Of a stretch of DNA of 45,696 bases, positions 17,259 to 26,701 are shown one piece after another; position 1 is the stretch's first letter, and the number at the start of each line of letters is the position of its first letter. Under the pieces are notes generated by a model, which saw only the letters and a list, made by a program, of their open reading frames with translations, was not told where the DNA came from and did no database searches. The position numbers were made by a program, and so were the translations under genes. The stretch lies in NCBI GenBank assembly GCA_024331045.1, contig JANDJC010000020.1, positions 1-45,696 on the forward strand, written 5' to 3'. The stretch comes from Nitrospira sp. (GTDB taxonomy: Bacteria; Nitrospirota; Nitrospiria; Nitrospirales; Nitrospiraceae).

Positions 17259-18754
17259 TAACTTTCTACAGCCGCCGATTCGCTCCGCACATGCAACACC
17301 ACACACCATTCTGTTGCCTCATCCACAGACCACCGATCATCCTGTCGATGTCCAACAACCCAGACAATGCCTTCGGGAGCCTCAACGATGGGGATGCAAC
17401 GCCTTTCGGAGGCCGAGATCTTGAGATCGGTAAAAAAATCTTGGAGTTTTTTAGAACGCCCCCCCATGCCAAGGGGACAAAAACGGTCGCCTGGTTTCCA
17501 GCCCCTGACCGTCAGTGGTTCAGAAATCCTGGCGGCATCGACGGCAATGGTGTTTCGATTGCTCCTGAGCGGCGGAAGATCTGCTTTCCGTGCTCGATGG
17601 GCCTCAATGCGATGACCTGTCGCGGGCCACACCACGGTTCCCGGTACAGGCAACTCGACTGGAACAGGGAACCCCGACGAAACGTTCGGCGGCTCGGGAA
17701 ATGTTACAGGAAAATCTGCAGGAAAATCTGATGGGGCACTCCACAAGCGAGTTCGTTCGACGACGATCATTGCCGATCCCAGACGCCTCACCGAGAAACC
17801 CGTAGAACCATTGGCAAGACGGATAACGGCCTCCACCTGTCCGAACCTGGGCGGCCGCCGCAACACATCGACCATTTGACAAAGATGTCTGACGACGCGC
17901 CTCTGAACCACCCGCGGCAGGCCCTTGAAAAAGGCACGGTCCACCTCGAACCGCCCATCACCCAACGGGGTCATCTTTCCGCTACACAGGGCCATGACCT
18001 GCCTATCAAGATGCCGGTTATCCTCCGCGCAGAGGTCGGCAAGTCGGCAAAGCGCTTGAACGGCCGACGGAACCACATGCTCCAAGGCTGGTACGATCTC
18101 ATGCCTGATGCGATTCCGCAGATACAGGGGCTTCTGATTGCTGGAGTCGATGCGAAATGGGACGTTCTCGTCACGCAGGTAGGCCAACACCTCTCGGCGT
18201 CTCGTTTCGTATAACGGCCGGATAAACAATCCGTCACGGCAGACGGGCATACCAGACAGACCGGCCAAACCGGCTCCGCGCAAGATCCACAGCAGAACCG
18301 TTTCAGCCTGGTCGTCGGCGGTGTGGCCAAGGGCAATCCGATCTGCACCGCAGGCCCGGGCCGCTTTTCTCATTGCCTCATAACGCAGCTCGCGGGCTGC
18401 CGACTGCAGAGACATTCCTCGCGGGCGCGAATCGACATTGAGCCGCTCCACGATCAGCGGCAAGCCCAGTTGGCTACAGACAGCTTCCACGCAGTCCTGA
18501 TCGCCGTCAGATTCTTCTCCCCGCAGCCCATAGTTGCAGTGAATCACTGTCAAGGTTAACCGCCAGGAGGGTCGCAATCGGTGGAGCAACGACAACAACG
18601 CCATGGAGTCCGGCCCCCCGGAGACCGCCACGAGTAAGTGTTGGCCAGGTTCGATCAATTGTCGGCTTCGAATGGTCCGGACAACCTGTCGCAACAATGA
18701 CGACCGGCCCGTTCTTTCACTCCCTCTCGCCAAATGGGAAGCCATCGCCGTCAT
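17258..18754 (-). CDS. tilS: tRNA(Ile)-lysidine synthase
   Basis: 498 residues. It modifies cytidine-34 of the CAU anticodon of tRNA-Ile to lysidine, which changes its decoding to AUA. The ATP-pyrophosphatase PP-loop SGGPDSMALLSLL (~45-57) is followed by GLRGEESDGD, GHTADDQAETVLLWILRGAGL and IDSSNQKPLYLRNRIRHEIVP. A carboxy-terminal domain ends with VRGWKPGDRFCPLGMGGRSKKLQDFFTD-type sequence, as in long TilS proteins. The start overlaps the ribF stop by four bases and the stop overlaps hpt by one. Confidence 0.96.
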   Translation of the reverse strand: MTAMASHLARGSERTGRSSLLRQVVRTIRSRQLIEPGQHLLVAVSGGPDSMALLSLLHRLRPSWRLTLTVIHCNYGLRGEESDGDQDCVEAVCSQLGLPLIVERLNVDSRPRGMSLQSAARELRYEAMRKAARACGADRIALGHTADDQAETVLLWILRGAGLAGLSGMPVCRDGLFIRPLYETRRREVLAYLRDENVPFRIDSSNQKPLYLRNRIRHEIVPALEHVVPSAVQALCRLADLCAEDNRHLDRQVMALCSGKMTPLGDGRFEVDRAFFKGLPRVVQRRVVRHLCQMVDVLRRPPRFGQVEAVIRLANGSTGFSVRRLGSAMIVVERTRLWSAPSDFPADFPVTFPEPPNVSSGFPVPVELPVPGTVVWPATGHRIEAHRARKADLPPLRSNRNTIAVDAARISEPLTVRGWKPGDRFCPLGMGGRSKKLQDFFTDLKISASERRCIPIVEAPEGIVWVVGHRQDDRWSVDEATEWCVVLHVRSESAAVES

Positions 18755-19704
18755 CGATTCTCCACCGTCGCATGGTGACGACGCAACATCGTCTTCGCGG
18801 ACTCGACATCGAGCGCGATTTGTCGGCTCAACTCCTCACGACCCGAAAAGCACACATCCCCTCGCACGCGCCCGATGAATTCGATGACAATCCGCTCTCC
18901 ATACAGATCCAGATCCCGCTCGTGGCCCAACACATGCGTCTCGAGGATCCGTTCGCCCGCGCCGAACGTCGGCCTTGTGCCGATATAGGAAATTGCATCA
19001 TGCTGACGCCCCTGGTAAATGGCGACCGTCGCATAGACCCCATCCGGCGGAATCACTCGATCAGGAGGAATCCGAATATTAGCCGTTCGCCATCCCACTT
19101 CCTGCCCTCTTTGCGCTCCCCGAACGACGGTCCCGGCGATCGCATAACGGCGTCCCAACAGGGGAATCACCTCTTCCACCTTCCCCGCTCGAATGAGTTG
19201 CCGAATCCTTGTGGAACTGACGACCGCCCCCTCAGCCAGCACCGGATCCATTGGATGGACGAGAAAGCCATGATGGACGCCCAAGGCCGCCAGATGCTGC
19301 ACGGTTCCCGTTCGACGGTAACCGAACACAAAGTGCCGCCCCACAAACAGTTCCTTCACATGGAGTCCCCGCACCAACACGAGCTCGACAAACTGCTCGG
19401 GAGACAGGGCGGCAAACGACGGAGTGAACTCCACGAAGACGACTTCATCGACGCCGGCTTTTTCAAAAAACGCCACTTTTTCTTCGGGACCCGTCAAAAA
19501 CTGGAGGTCGGCCTGGGGAGCCAGGATCGTGACCGGATGGGGGTCAAACGTCAGCACCACGGCGGTTCCCTCCACCCGCCGCGCTGTCTCGACCACAGCG
19601 TGCAAGAGGGCGCGGTGCCCCACATGATGGCCATCAAAATTTCCGATTGTTACAACCGGATAGGGACGCGAGACCTCCTGCTGGTATCCGCGAGTGATCT
19701 TCAT
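18751..19704 (-). CDS. ribF: Bifunctional riboflavin kinase / FAD synthetase
   Basis: 317 residues. It phosphorylates riboflavin to FMN and adenylylates FMN to FAD. The amino-terminal nucleotidyl-transferase half shows GNFDGHHVGHRALL (~22-35) and FDPHP; SSTRIRQLIRAGKV marks its end. The carboxy-terminal kinase half shows GWRTANI, GVYATVA and the RPTFG/ILETHVL segment with its acidic residue. It is the middle of the hemB-ribF-tilS series: 18 bases after hemB and overlapping tilS. Its product FAD is needed by the lpd enzyme here, but that is general metabolism rather than a local pathway. Confidence 0.96.
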   Translation of the reverse strand: MKITRGYQQEVSRPYPVVTIGNFDGHHVGHRALLHAVVETARRVEGTAVVLTFDPHPVTILAPQADLQFLTGPEEKVAFFEKAGVDEVVFVEFTPSFAALSPEQFVELVLVRGLHVKELFVGRHFVFGYRRTGTVQHLAALGVHHGFLVHPMDPVLAEGAVVSSTRIRQLIRAGKVEEVIPLLGRRYAIAGTVVRGAQRGQEVGWRTANIRIPPDRVIPPDGVYATVAIYQGRQHDAISYIGTRPTFGAGERILETHVLGHERDLDLYGERIVIEFIGRVRGDVCFSGREELSRQIALDVESAKTMLRRHHATVENR

Positions 19705-19722
19705 GACCGGGTCAGCGCGTGA

Positions 19723-20694
19723 TCAAGATAGCAACCGCGCGGCGTCCTTGGCAAAGTATGTCAAAATGATGTCGGCGCCAGCCCGTTTAATCGCCAGCAA
19801 TGATTCCATGATCGCACGCCGTTCGTCCAACCAACCGGCTTGGGCGGCAGCCTTGATCATACTGTATTCGCCGCTGACCTGATAGGCAGCGATGGGCAGC
19901 AGGGTTCGAGCCCTCGCATCGGCGATGATGTCCAAGTACGGCAGGGCTGGTTTCACCATGATGATGTCCGCCCCCTCTTCAATATCGAGCTCGATTTCAC
20001 GGAGGGCTTCGCGCCGATTGGCGGGATCCATTTGATACGACTGGCGGTCGCCAAATTGAGGACTTGAAAAGGCGGCGTCCCGAAACGGGGCGTAGAAACA
20101 GGAGGCGTATTTGGCGGCATAGGCCATGATTGGAACGTCGGCGAACCCGGCTCGATCCAACTCGCCACGGATCGCTGCCACTCGCCCATCCATCATATCC
20201 GATGGCGCCACCATGTCGGCTCCGGCCTCTGCATGGGTGCGTGCCATGATCTTGAGACACTGCAATGTCTCATCATTGCAGACCTTCCCATCACGAACAA
20301 TCCCACAATGTCCATGACTGGTGTACTCATCGATGCAGACGTCAGTAATGACGATCAAGTCGGAGACCGCCTTTTTCACCGCCCGCACAGCCCGCTGCAC
20401 AATGCCGTGAGGATCCAGCCCGGCACTGCCTTGCTCATCCTTAAAGGACGGAATACCGAATAGAATGATCGCTGGGATGCCCAGCGCCTTGATCTCAGCA
20501 GCCTCCTCCACCAGCAGATCAATCGAGAGCCTATATTGACCCGGCATAGAGGCGATAGGCTCTCGCTTTCCTTGTCCCTCCACGACGAAGAAGGGCGCAA
20601 TCAAGTCGGCGGCAGACAGCGCCGTCTCCCGTACCATTCGTCGCAGGGCGTCCTGCTGGCGGAGTCGGCGTAGTCGCTGGACGGGAAAAGCCAT
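19723..20694 (-). CDS. hemB: Delta-aminolevulinic acid dehydratase (porphobilinogen synthase)
   Basis: 323 residues. It condenses two 5-aminolevulinate molecules into porphobilinogen. The metal-switch region reads [16 protein letters not shown] (~118-133), with the cysteines of a zinc-type site partly kept. Schiff-base lysines are in [15 protein letters not shown] and [12 protein letters not shown]. The amino-terminal arm [17 protein letters not shown] is typical. It is the last tetrapyrrole gene of the cluster, four bases after the CBS-domain gene and 18 bases before ribF. Confidence 0.96.
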   Translation of the reverse strand: MAFPVQRLRRLRQQDALRRMVRETALSAADLIAPFFVVEGQGKREPIASMPGQYRLSIDLLVEEAAEIKALGIPAIILFGIPSFKDEQGSAGLDPHGIVQRAVRAVKKAVSDLIVITDVCIDEYTSHGHCGIVRDGKVCNDETLQCLKIMARTHAEAGADMVAPSDMMDGRVAAIRGELDRAGFADVPIMAYAAKYASCFYAPFRDAAFSSPQFGDRQSYQMDPANRREALREIELDIEEGADIIMVKPALPYLDIIADARARTLLPIAAYQVSGEYSMIKAAAQAGWLDERRAIMESLLAIKRAGADIILTYFAKDAARLLS

Positions 20695-20698
20695 CGAC

Positions 20699-21094
20699 CT
20701 ACTTTTTCCGGGGAAGGTTAGTTAGAAACACCACCAAGTCGCGGACGGAAATCATGCCAACCAATTTTCCATCTTTGGTCACCCCAAGGTGGCGCACATG
20801 TGACTGAGCCATCAGATCGTTGGCGTCCAGGAGGGTCTTGTTTTCTTCGATGGTCATGATCGGAGCGGACATGATCTGCTCCACGGTGGTCTTGGTGGGG
20901 TCCGCCCCCGCCGCCACAACCCGCCGCATCATGTCCGTATCCGTGACAATGCCGATGATCTCACGATCGTTGGTGACAAATAGACTGCCGATCCCCTTGT
21001 CACGCATGATCCGCGCCGCGGTCTGCGCATCCGTATCCCGCTGCACCGTGACAAACTTTTCCCTTGGAATCATGAAGGACTTGACTGGAACCAT
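20699..21094 (-). CDS. CBS-domain pair protein
   Basis: 131 residues from the ATG at 21094, with GGAGG well spaced upstream; longer upstream frames are not family-like. Two CBS motifs fill the protein: ~8-65 ([33 protein letters not shown]) and ~70-128 ([33 protein letters not shown]). Such stand-alone pairs bind adenosyl nucleotides and report energy or SAM state. It sits between cobA/hemD and hemB inside the tetrapyrrole operon, four bases before hemB. That position suggests nucleotide-linked control of haem or sirohaem flux, but this is inference. No catalytic domain is present. Confidence 0.9.
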   Translation of the reverse strand: MVPVKSFMIPREKFVTVQRDTDAQTAARIMRDKGIGSLFVTNDREIIGIVTDTDMMRRVVAAGADPTKTTVEQIMSAPIMTIEENKTLLDANDLMAQSHVRHLGVTKDGKLVGMISVRDLVVFLTNLPRKK

Positions 21095-21170
21095 GCCGCC
21101 TTCCTCCTTTTTATGCTGGTCTTGGCTCTTTGAGTCTCTCGCCGTCGATCCGCTTCGCCAGCCGTCGCTT

Positions 21171-22730
21171 TTACGCGTTGGTGAGAGCTGTCTCCCGGCT
21201 CCGATAATACCGCACAATGGCATTGACCAATGCCGGAATCGTGTTAGCTTCCGGCATCACCGAAACAGTGAGTCCCAATTCCTCGGCAGTTTTCGCCGTC
21301 ACCGGTCCAATAACAGCCACGACGACGGGCCGCAAGAGCGAAACGGCCTGTTCCCCCCCCCCCACGATGGTGACAAAATTGCGGACGGTGGACGAACTGG
21401 TAAACGTCACTACCTGCACCTGGCCCTCCGCCAGCAGGCGCCTCCATGGTTCGCCGGTTCCGTTCGGCACCACTGTCCGATACACCGGCACGACATCGAC
21501 ATGAGCTCCACGGGCCCGCAGCTCGTCCGGCAGCACCTCGCGAGCGACTTCTGCCCGTGGAATGAGGACGCGCGCCGACCGGGTATTCATCTCCTGTAAA
21601 GCTCCAAGGATGCCCTCGGCTTGGTATTCCGTCGGGACCACATCAGCCTTCACCCCGAACTTTTCAAGTTCGTGCGCCGTGCGCGGCCCGATACAACAAA
21701 TTTGCCGCCCAGCCAGGCAGCGGGCATCAAACCCACAAGCCCAAACTCTCCTCATAAACTGAATGACTCCGTTGACGCTAGTGAAAATCACCCAGTCATA
21801 GGACGAAAGGGATCGGATGGCTCGATCAACCGGGCCCCAATCCTCTGGAGGAAGGATACGAATTGTCGGCGCCTCAACCGGCTCGGCTCCATAGGCGGCC
21901 AGCCGTTCCGCCAGTTCCGATGCCTGTTCTTGGGCCCTTGTCATCAACACACGTTTTCCAAACAGGGGCTTGGTCTCAAACCAGTTGAGCTGAGACCGGA
22001 GACGCACTACTTCTCCCACGACGATGACTGCTGGCGGCTCAATCTTGGCGGCTTCCGCCTTGTCGGCAATGTCGGCCAACATCCCCACGACCGTTTGCTG
22101 TACAGCCTTGGTGCCCCATCGAATGATTGCCACAGGCGTATCGGGCGACCGGCCTTCAGCGAGCAACTTGGCCGTGATAGCAGGCAAATTTTTGACTCCC
22201 ATGAGAAAGACCAGCGTGCCACGACTGGTAGCCAACCGCGGCCACTCCATCGCCGTCTCCGGTTTCGTCGGATCTTCATGGCCGGCCACAAACGTCACGG
22301 TTGACGCCAAGGTGCGGTGAGTCACAGGAATACCGGCGTAGGCGGGGGCGGCAATCGCGGCTGTCACACCAGGCACAACCTCAAAATCGATGCCGGCTGA
22401 CGCCAAGGCTTCCGCTTCTTCTCCTCCCCTCCCGAATACAAAGGGATCCCCCCCCTTGAGCCGCACGACGGTCTTCCCCTGCTTCGCTTGTTCAATCAAC
22501 AAACGATTAATTTCCTCCTGCCCCGGATAGGTTCCTCTGCCACGACGCCCCACATAGATGCGCTCCGCGTGGTCGGGAGCATGTTTGAGGAGTTCGACAT
22601 TGGCCAGATAATCGTACAGGACAACGTCCGCGCGTTTGAGACATTCAAGCCCTCGAAGAGTCAGGAGCTTGGGATCCCCAGGACCCGCCCCGACCAAATA
22701 CACCTTGCCCTGGGTCTCCGCCGTGCTCAT
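21171..22730 (-). CDS. cobA-hemD: Fused uroporphyrinogen-III methyltransferase / uroporphyrinogen-III synthase
   Basis: 519 residues with two domains. Residues ~8-250 are a SAM-dependent tetrapyrrole methylase (VYLVGAGPGDPKLLT, RLKGGDPFVFGRGGEE, TVTFVAGHE, LVFLMG). This domain methylates uroporphyrinogen III to precorrin-2 for sirohaem, haem d1 or cobalamin. Residues ~260-515 are HemD, which cyclises hydroxymethylbilane to uroporphyrinogen III (VLMTRAQEQASELAERL, VIFTSVNGVIQFM, FTSSSTVRNF, IGPVTAKTAEELG). The fusion places branch-point synthesis and the first methylation in one chain. The start overlaps the hemC stop by four bases. This fusion is common in Nitrospirota, delta-proteobacteria and clostridia. 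Confidence 0.96.
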   Translation of the reverse strand: MSTAETQGKVYLVGAGPGDPKLLTLRGLECLKRADVVLYDYLANVELLKHAPDHAERIYVGRRGRGTYPGQEEINRLLIEQAKQGKTVVRLKGGDPFVFGRGGEEAEALASAGIDFEVVPGVTAAIAAPAYAGIPVTHRTLASTVTFVAGHEDPTKPETAMEWPRLATSRGTLVFLMGVKNLPAITAKLLAEGRSPDTPVAIIRWGTKAVQQTVVGMLADIADKAEAAKIEPPAVIVVGEVVRLRSQLNWFETKPLFGKRVLMTRAQEQASELAERLAAYGAEPVEAPTIRILPPEDWGPVDRAIRSLSSYDWVIFTSVNGVIQFMRRVWACGFDARCLAGRQICCIGPRTAHELEKFGVKADVVPTEYQAEGILGALQEMNTRSARVLIPRAEVAREVLPDELRARGAHVDVVPVYRTVVPNGTGEPWRRLLAEGQVQVVTFTSSSTVRNFVTIVGGGEQAVSLLRPVVVAVIGPVTAKTAEELGLTVSVMPEANTIPALVNAIVRYYRSRETALTNA

Positions 22731-23677
22731 CCGCCGACTCCATAAATATCTCGCAAGATCTTCTCGGCACCTCTTGCAAGCAATCGCTCGGCCAAATGGG
22801 TCCCCAGAGCGGTTGCCTCACCTTCCGGCCCCTCAATCTGATCACGAATCACGGTCTTCCCGTCCACACTGGCCACCAGACCGTCCAACAATACCCTACC
22901 GGCTGACACCGTCGCATGAGCGGCGATCGGTACTTGACAGCCGCCTTGCAGCCGATAGAGAAACGCCCGTTCTGCCGTCACGGCTGTCCACGTCACGGCA
23001 TCATTAAGGGGTTCCAAAATCGACCGCACAAAGGCGTCATCTTTTCGTCCTTGAATGCCTAACGCCCCCTGGCCAATGGCCGGAAGGCTGACCAATGGAT
23101 CAAGATACTCGGTAATCTCCCCTGCCCATCCCATCCGATGCAACCCGGCTGACGCCAGAACAATCGCGTCAAACGCTCCCTCTTTAAACTTTCGCAGCCT
23201 CGTGTCGAGGTTGCCCCGCAACATCTGAATGCGCAGGTCTGGCCTCACACTCAGCAGTTGGGCCTGACGACGAAGGCTGGCGGTACCGACCACGGAATAA
23301 GGGGGAAGCGTCTTCAAACTTTGGCCGCCGTTACTGATCAAGGCGTCGCGGGCATCTTCGCGAGGAGGCACACAGAGAAGATCAAGCCCTGTCGGCATTT
23401 GGGCTGGCACGTCCTTCATGCTGTGAACCGCCAGATCAATCTCACCGGCGAGGAGCGCTTCCTCGATTTCTTTGACGAATAGCCCTTTCCCGCCAATCTT
23501 CGCCAGCGGCACATCCAGAATGTTATCGCCCGTTGTTCGGATCTTGCGCAGCGTAATGTGGATATCCGGTGCAACCGCGCGGACCTGTTCCCGAAACCAC
23601 TCGCTCTGCCGGAGCGCAAGCTGGCTCCCTCTCGTTCCGATTGTCAAATTTGATCGACGACCTGTTGGCACGACCAT
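22727..23677 (-). CDS. hemC: Hydroxymethylbilane synthase (porphobilinogen deaminase)
   Basis: 316 residues. It polymerises four porphobilinogens into hydroxymethylbilane on a dipyrromethane cofactor held by Cys247 in LQGGCQVPIAAHA. Other signatures: IGTRGSQLALRQSE (~13-26), IGGKGLFVKEIE, DLAVHSMKDVP with the catalytic aspartate (~81-91) and RGNLDTRLRKF. It lies 24 bases after hemA and overlaps cobA/hemD by four bases, matching the classical hemA-C-D-B order. Confidence 0.97.
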   Translation of the reverse strand: MVVPTGRRSNLTIGTRGSQLALRQSEWFREQVRAVAPDIHITLRKIRTTGDNILDVPLAKIGGKGLFVKEIEEALLAGEIDLAVHSMKDVPAQMPTGLDLLCVPPREDARDALISNGGQSLKTLPPYSVVGTASLRRQAQLLSVRPDLRIQMLRGNLDTRLRKFKEGAFDAIVLASAGLHRMGWAGEITEYLDPLVSLPAIGQGALGIQGRKDDAFVRSILEPLNDAVTWTAVTAERAFLYRLQGGCQVPIAAHATVSAGRVLLDGLVASVDGKTVIRDQIEGPEGEATALGTHLAERLLARGAEKILRDIYGVGG

Positions 23678-23701
23678 TCCTGTGCCAGCTCCCCGGCTGA
23701 G

Positions 23702-25078
23702 TCAACGCACCTGTTTGCGGACAACCGATTCCGCCTCCTCATGGCCGGAGAGACGGGACTTGCTGGAAAGCGACCGAAGCCGCTCTTCCTCCGTCGTACC
23801 GGATGGCGAGGATTGGTCCAGAGAAAAGAACCGGCGAGCGGCCTCGATGAACGCTGGACCATTCGCCGAATTCACTTCCGCCTTTAGCGTCACCATCGTC
23901 CGATGGATCAGTTTGTTGACAATGGCCGACGCTAACCCTTCGATCAATTCACGGTCCTGTGGAGAGAGGTGAGGCAACCGGCCCAGGACACGCTCGAGCT
24001 CGGCCTGTTTTATCTCGTCCACCCGGTTCCGTAGGGCGACGATCGTCGGAGTCACTTCCAACGATCGTATCCACTCAACGGTGCCGGCAACTTCCTCCCC
24101 GATCATCCGCTCGGCTTTTTCCGCTTCCCGTAGCCGCTCCTCTCGATTTTGTTGGACCCTGTGTTGCAAATCGTCGATATCGAACAAAAACGCATTATCG
24201 ACATGGCGAACCGCCGGTTCGATATTGCGGGGAACTGAGATATCGATCAGGAACATGGGACGATTGCCCCGTTTGGCGACCGCCCGTTGGACATCTTCCG
24301 CATCAATCAAGTAATGCGATGCTCCGGTGGAGACCAAAATAATGTCCGCCGCCGCCATGTCCTCCTTGAAATGGTCGAAAGGGATAGGGGTGCCACCGAA
24401 CCGCTCTGCCAGATCGATGGCGTGCTGAGGCGTCCTGGTGGTAATCCGCACCTGGCGAACTCCTTGGGCAATCAAATGGCGGGCCGCGAGCTTTGCCATC
24501 TCGCCAGCTCCCACAAGCATGACGGTTTTTTCGTTGAGATTGGAGAAGATCTTTTTGGCCAGCTCGACCGCCGCATAACTGACCGAGACGGCGGCTTCCG
24601 CAATTTTCGTTTCAGTCCTCACCCGTTTGGCGACCGAAATGGCCTTCTTGACGATTTTGTTCATGATGACGCCCGTCGTTTTATGCGCCAGGGCGACTTC
24701 GAAGGCGTCTTTCAGTTGGCCGAGGATCTGCGATTCGCCGATAACCATCGAATCAAGACTGGCGGCCACGCGAAACAAGTGGGCGATGGCCCGTTCTCCC
24801 ACATACCAATACAGATGCGGCGTCAGTTCTTCGGAGGACAACGATAGATTCGTATCCGCAAGGAATTCCAGCAGACGCTCGTGCCCGACGTCGATGTCAT
24901 CAACCACCGAATACACTTCAACGCGGTTACAGGTGGAGAGCAAGAGTCCTTCCCGCACCCCTTCGTATGTGCACAAACGAACAAGCGCTTCGCCCAGGCG
25001 GCTTTCCGGAACGGCCAACTTCTCGCGGATTTCGATCGGCGCCGTCTTGTGACTTAAGCCCAGGACGATCACGTGCAT
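23702..25078 (-). CDS. hemA: Glutamyl-tRNA reductase
   Basis: 458 residues if translation starts at the ATG at 25078, one base after the ccsA stop and with GGAG upstream. An ATG 12 bases earlier lies too close to that site. It reduces glutamyl-tRNA to glutamate-1-semialdehyde, the committed step of C5-pathway tetrapyrrole synthesis. Visible: GLSHKTAPIEIREKLA, the catalytic cysteine in LLLSTCNRVEVY (~Cys50), GESQILGQLKDAF and the NADPH-binding VGAGEMAKLAARHL. The long carboxy-terminal helix ends in a dimerisation domain with a charged, variable tail. It is followed by hemC. Confidence 0.96.
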   Translation of the reverse strand: MHVIVLGLSHKTAPIEIREKLAVPESRLGEALVRLCTYEGVREGLLLSTCNRVEVYSVVDDIDVGHERLLEFLADTNLSLSSEELTPHLYWYVGERAIAHLFRVAASLDSMVIGESQILGQLKDAFEVALAHKTTGVIMNKIVKKAISVAKRVRTETKIAEAAVSVSYAAVELAKKIFSNLNEKTVMLVGAGEMAKLAARHLIAQGVRQVRITTRTPQHAIDLAERFGGTPIPFDHFKEDMAAADIILVSTGASHYLIDAEDVQRAVAKRGNRPMFLIDISVPRNIEPAVRHVDNAFLFDIDDLQHRVQQNREERLREAEKAERMIGEEVAGTVEWIRSLEVTPTIVALRNRVDEIKQAELERVLGRLPHLSPQDRELIEGLASAIVNKLIHRTMVTLKAEVNSANGPAFIEAARRFFSLDQSSPSGTTEEERLRSLSSKSRLSGHEEAESVVRKQVR

Positions 25079-25079
25079 G

Positions 25080-25883
25080 TTACGAGACATCTCCGTAACT
25101 TTTAAGCACCACTCCTACCAAGGTGAGAATTACGCAGGCGAATCCCACCACCGTGAGGTAGGCGGCCCTTCTTGCTCGCCAGCCGACCGTCAGACGGCCC
25201 ACCAGCACAACGAAGTAAAAGAGCCAGGTGACCATCGCTCCTGTCTGCTCCGCATTCCACGTCAGATACGAACCGCGGGAAAATTCTGCGGAGATGGCTC
25301 CGGTCACAATTCCCAATGTGAGCAATGGGAACCCCCACACAATCGACTGCTGATTTAACCGATCAAGAAAATCAAGGGCCGGCAACTTCGTATAGAGGAC
25401 ATTAAATCGCTTCGATTTGAGCAGGCGCTCTTGAATCAGATACATGACCCCCGCTACAAATCCCACCGTGAACCCCACTGCACCCAACATGCTCAAGGCC
25501 ACATGCACCCACAGAGTCTTGAAGACCGGCTGAAGTGTCGGAACCGTTTGGGGCAAAGCCGCCGCCGAGACAAGCGACATGAGGGCCAGCGGAACCATGA
25601 ACGATCCCAGCACGTGAATCCGATGCCGAATCTCCACGGCGAGAAACACCAGGATGATCATCCAGGAAAAGAATGAGAGTGCTTCAAAGAAGCTGGGGGG
25701 GGATGAAGAGGAAGCGACGGCCATCTTTGCCGCTAGGGCAAGGGTGTGAAACAGAAATCCCGCCGCCGTAATCCCCAAGGAAACATTGGACAGGGCTTCC
25801 GAACGCCGCAGTAAATAAACAAGAAACGACACCGTGGCCGCAAAGTACAAGACCATGGTCAGCATGAAACAGACGGAGGCCAT
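25080..25883 (-). CDS. ccsA: CcsA/HemX-type cytochrome c assembly membrane protein
   Basis: 267 residues with about eight hydrophobic segments spread from residue 1 to 260. The haem-handling signature is WNAEQTGAMVTW (~220-231), preceded by LTLGIVTGAISAEF; conserved histidines occur at FLFHTLALA (~46) and LWVHVALSMLG (~126). This is the CcsA/CcmC/HemX family, which moves or presents haem for cytochrome c maturation; the HemX branch modulates HemA. Its position immediately before hemA, with one base between stop and start, fits a HemX-like role. No CcsB/ResB partner is in the window. It is divergent from the RsmI-like gene. Confidence 0.88.
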   Translation of the reverse strand: MASVCFMLTMVLYFAATVSFLVYLLRRSEALSNVSLGITAAGFLFHTLALAAKMAVASSSSPPSFFEALSFFSWMIILVFLAVEIRHRIHVLGSFMVPLALMSLVSAAALPQTVPTLQPVFKTLWVHVALSMLGAVGFTVGFVAGVMYLIQERLLKSKRFNVLYTKLPALDFLDRLNQQSIVWGFPLLTLGIVTGAISAEFSRGSYLTWNAEQTGAMVTWLFYFVVLVGRLTVGWRARRAAYLTVVGFACVILTLVGVVLKSYGDVS

Positions 25884-25948
25884 TGACCGTGCCTTTTCTC
25901 GATTCCGGCTGGCGGCGAAATTGCGAAGAGCGGCAAAAAATTATATCG

Positions 25949-26701
25949 ATGCAACGTGAACAGAGTCAACAAAGGCCGAAAGGCTGCCTCTATGTGGTTG
26001 CCGTGCCGCTCGGACACCACGACGACATTACTGTGCGCGCCCTTGATATCCTGCGCGACGTCGATCTCATCGTGTCGGAAAATCCGACTGTCACGAGCCG
26101 TCTTCTGAACCATCATCGTCTCAGCACACCCATCACAAGCTATGGGCCGACAGACATCCCGCAAAAAGTGGCGGTCTTGATCGATCGCCTCAAACGCGGC
26201 GCGCGACTTGCCCTCGTATCGGACTGCGGATCGCCGGTGGTTGCCGATCCGGGATCAACTCTCGTGCGCTCTGCCCAGCGACATGGCATCCCTGTCATAT
26301 CCATTCCCGGGCCTTCAGCCCTCACAGCCGCTGTTTCACTGGCAGGACTTTCAAGCGATCATTTTGTGTTCGTAGGCCAACTGCCGACCACCGAACAGGC
26401 TATCCATCGACGCCTTTCCATGCTGCTGACAACCAACTTCGCCGTTGTTGCCTTTTGTATCACTCGCTCGCTATTGCCCGCATTACGCGTGGTTGCCAGC
26501 CTTGCTCCCCGGCGCCGGCTGGTAGTGGCCTGTGACCTCACTTTGCCGCATGAGCGAGTCCTGATCGGAGCCGCCGCCCGCCTTCACAAGCAGCTACGGG
26601 AAGCACCCCACCCCCTTCCGCAGAGCATCACACTTGTGATCAGCGGCGGAGCCACAAGGAAAGAGGCCCCCTTCGGACACCAGACTACCAACCAGAATTA
26701 G
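25949..26701 (+). CDS. Divergent RsmI-like methylase (tetrapyrrole-methylase fold)
   Basis: 250 residues from ATG 25949; a TTG at 25883 would add 22 non-family residues, and no start has a clear ribosome site. The fold matches RsmI, which 2'-O-methylates C1402 of 16S rRNA: CLYVVAVPLG, ITVRALDILRDVDLIVSE, ALVSDCGSPVVADPGSTLVR and IPGPSALTAAVSLAGL line up in order. Several hallmark residues differ: the usual PIGN is PLGH, AEDTR is SENPT, SDAGTP is SDCGSP and the FYES-HR block is FCITRS. The usual carboxy-terminal extension is short. This is either a fast-evolving RsmI or a paralogue with another target. It is divergent from ccsA, and its stop overlaps the convergent TusA-like gene. Confidence 0.8.
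   Translation: MQREQSQQRPKGCLYVVAVPLGHHDDITVRALDILRDVDLIVSENPTVTSRLLNHHRLSTPITSYGPTDIPQKVAVLIDRLKRGARLALVSDCGSPVVADPGSTLVRSAQRHGIPVISIPGPSALTAAVSLAGLSSDHFVFVGQLPTTEQAIHRRLSMLLTTNFAVVAFCITRSLLPALRVVASLAPRRRLVVACDLTLPHERVLIGAAARLHKQLREAPHPLPQSITLVISGGATRKEAPFGHQTTNQN

Noticed and set aside
18697..19722. 341-codon open frame antisense to ribF
   Set aside because: It mirrors the codon bias of ribF, is His/Arg-rich and matches no family.
25949..26701. RsmI-like gene as a sirohaem or cobalamin methyltransferase
   Set aside because: Neighbouring haem genes suggested it, but the SDxGxP-DPG and IPGPSAL-SLAGL patterns are those of RsmI, not of CobA/CysG.
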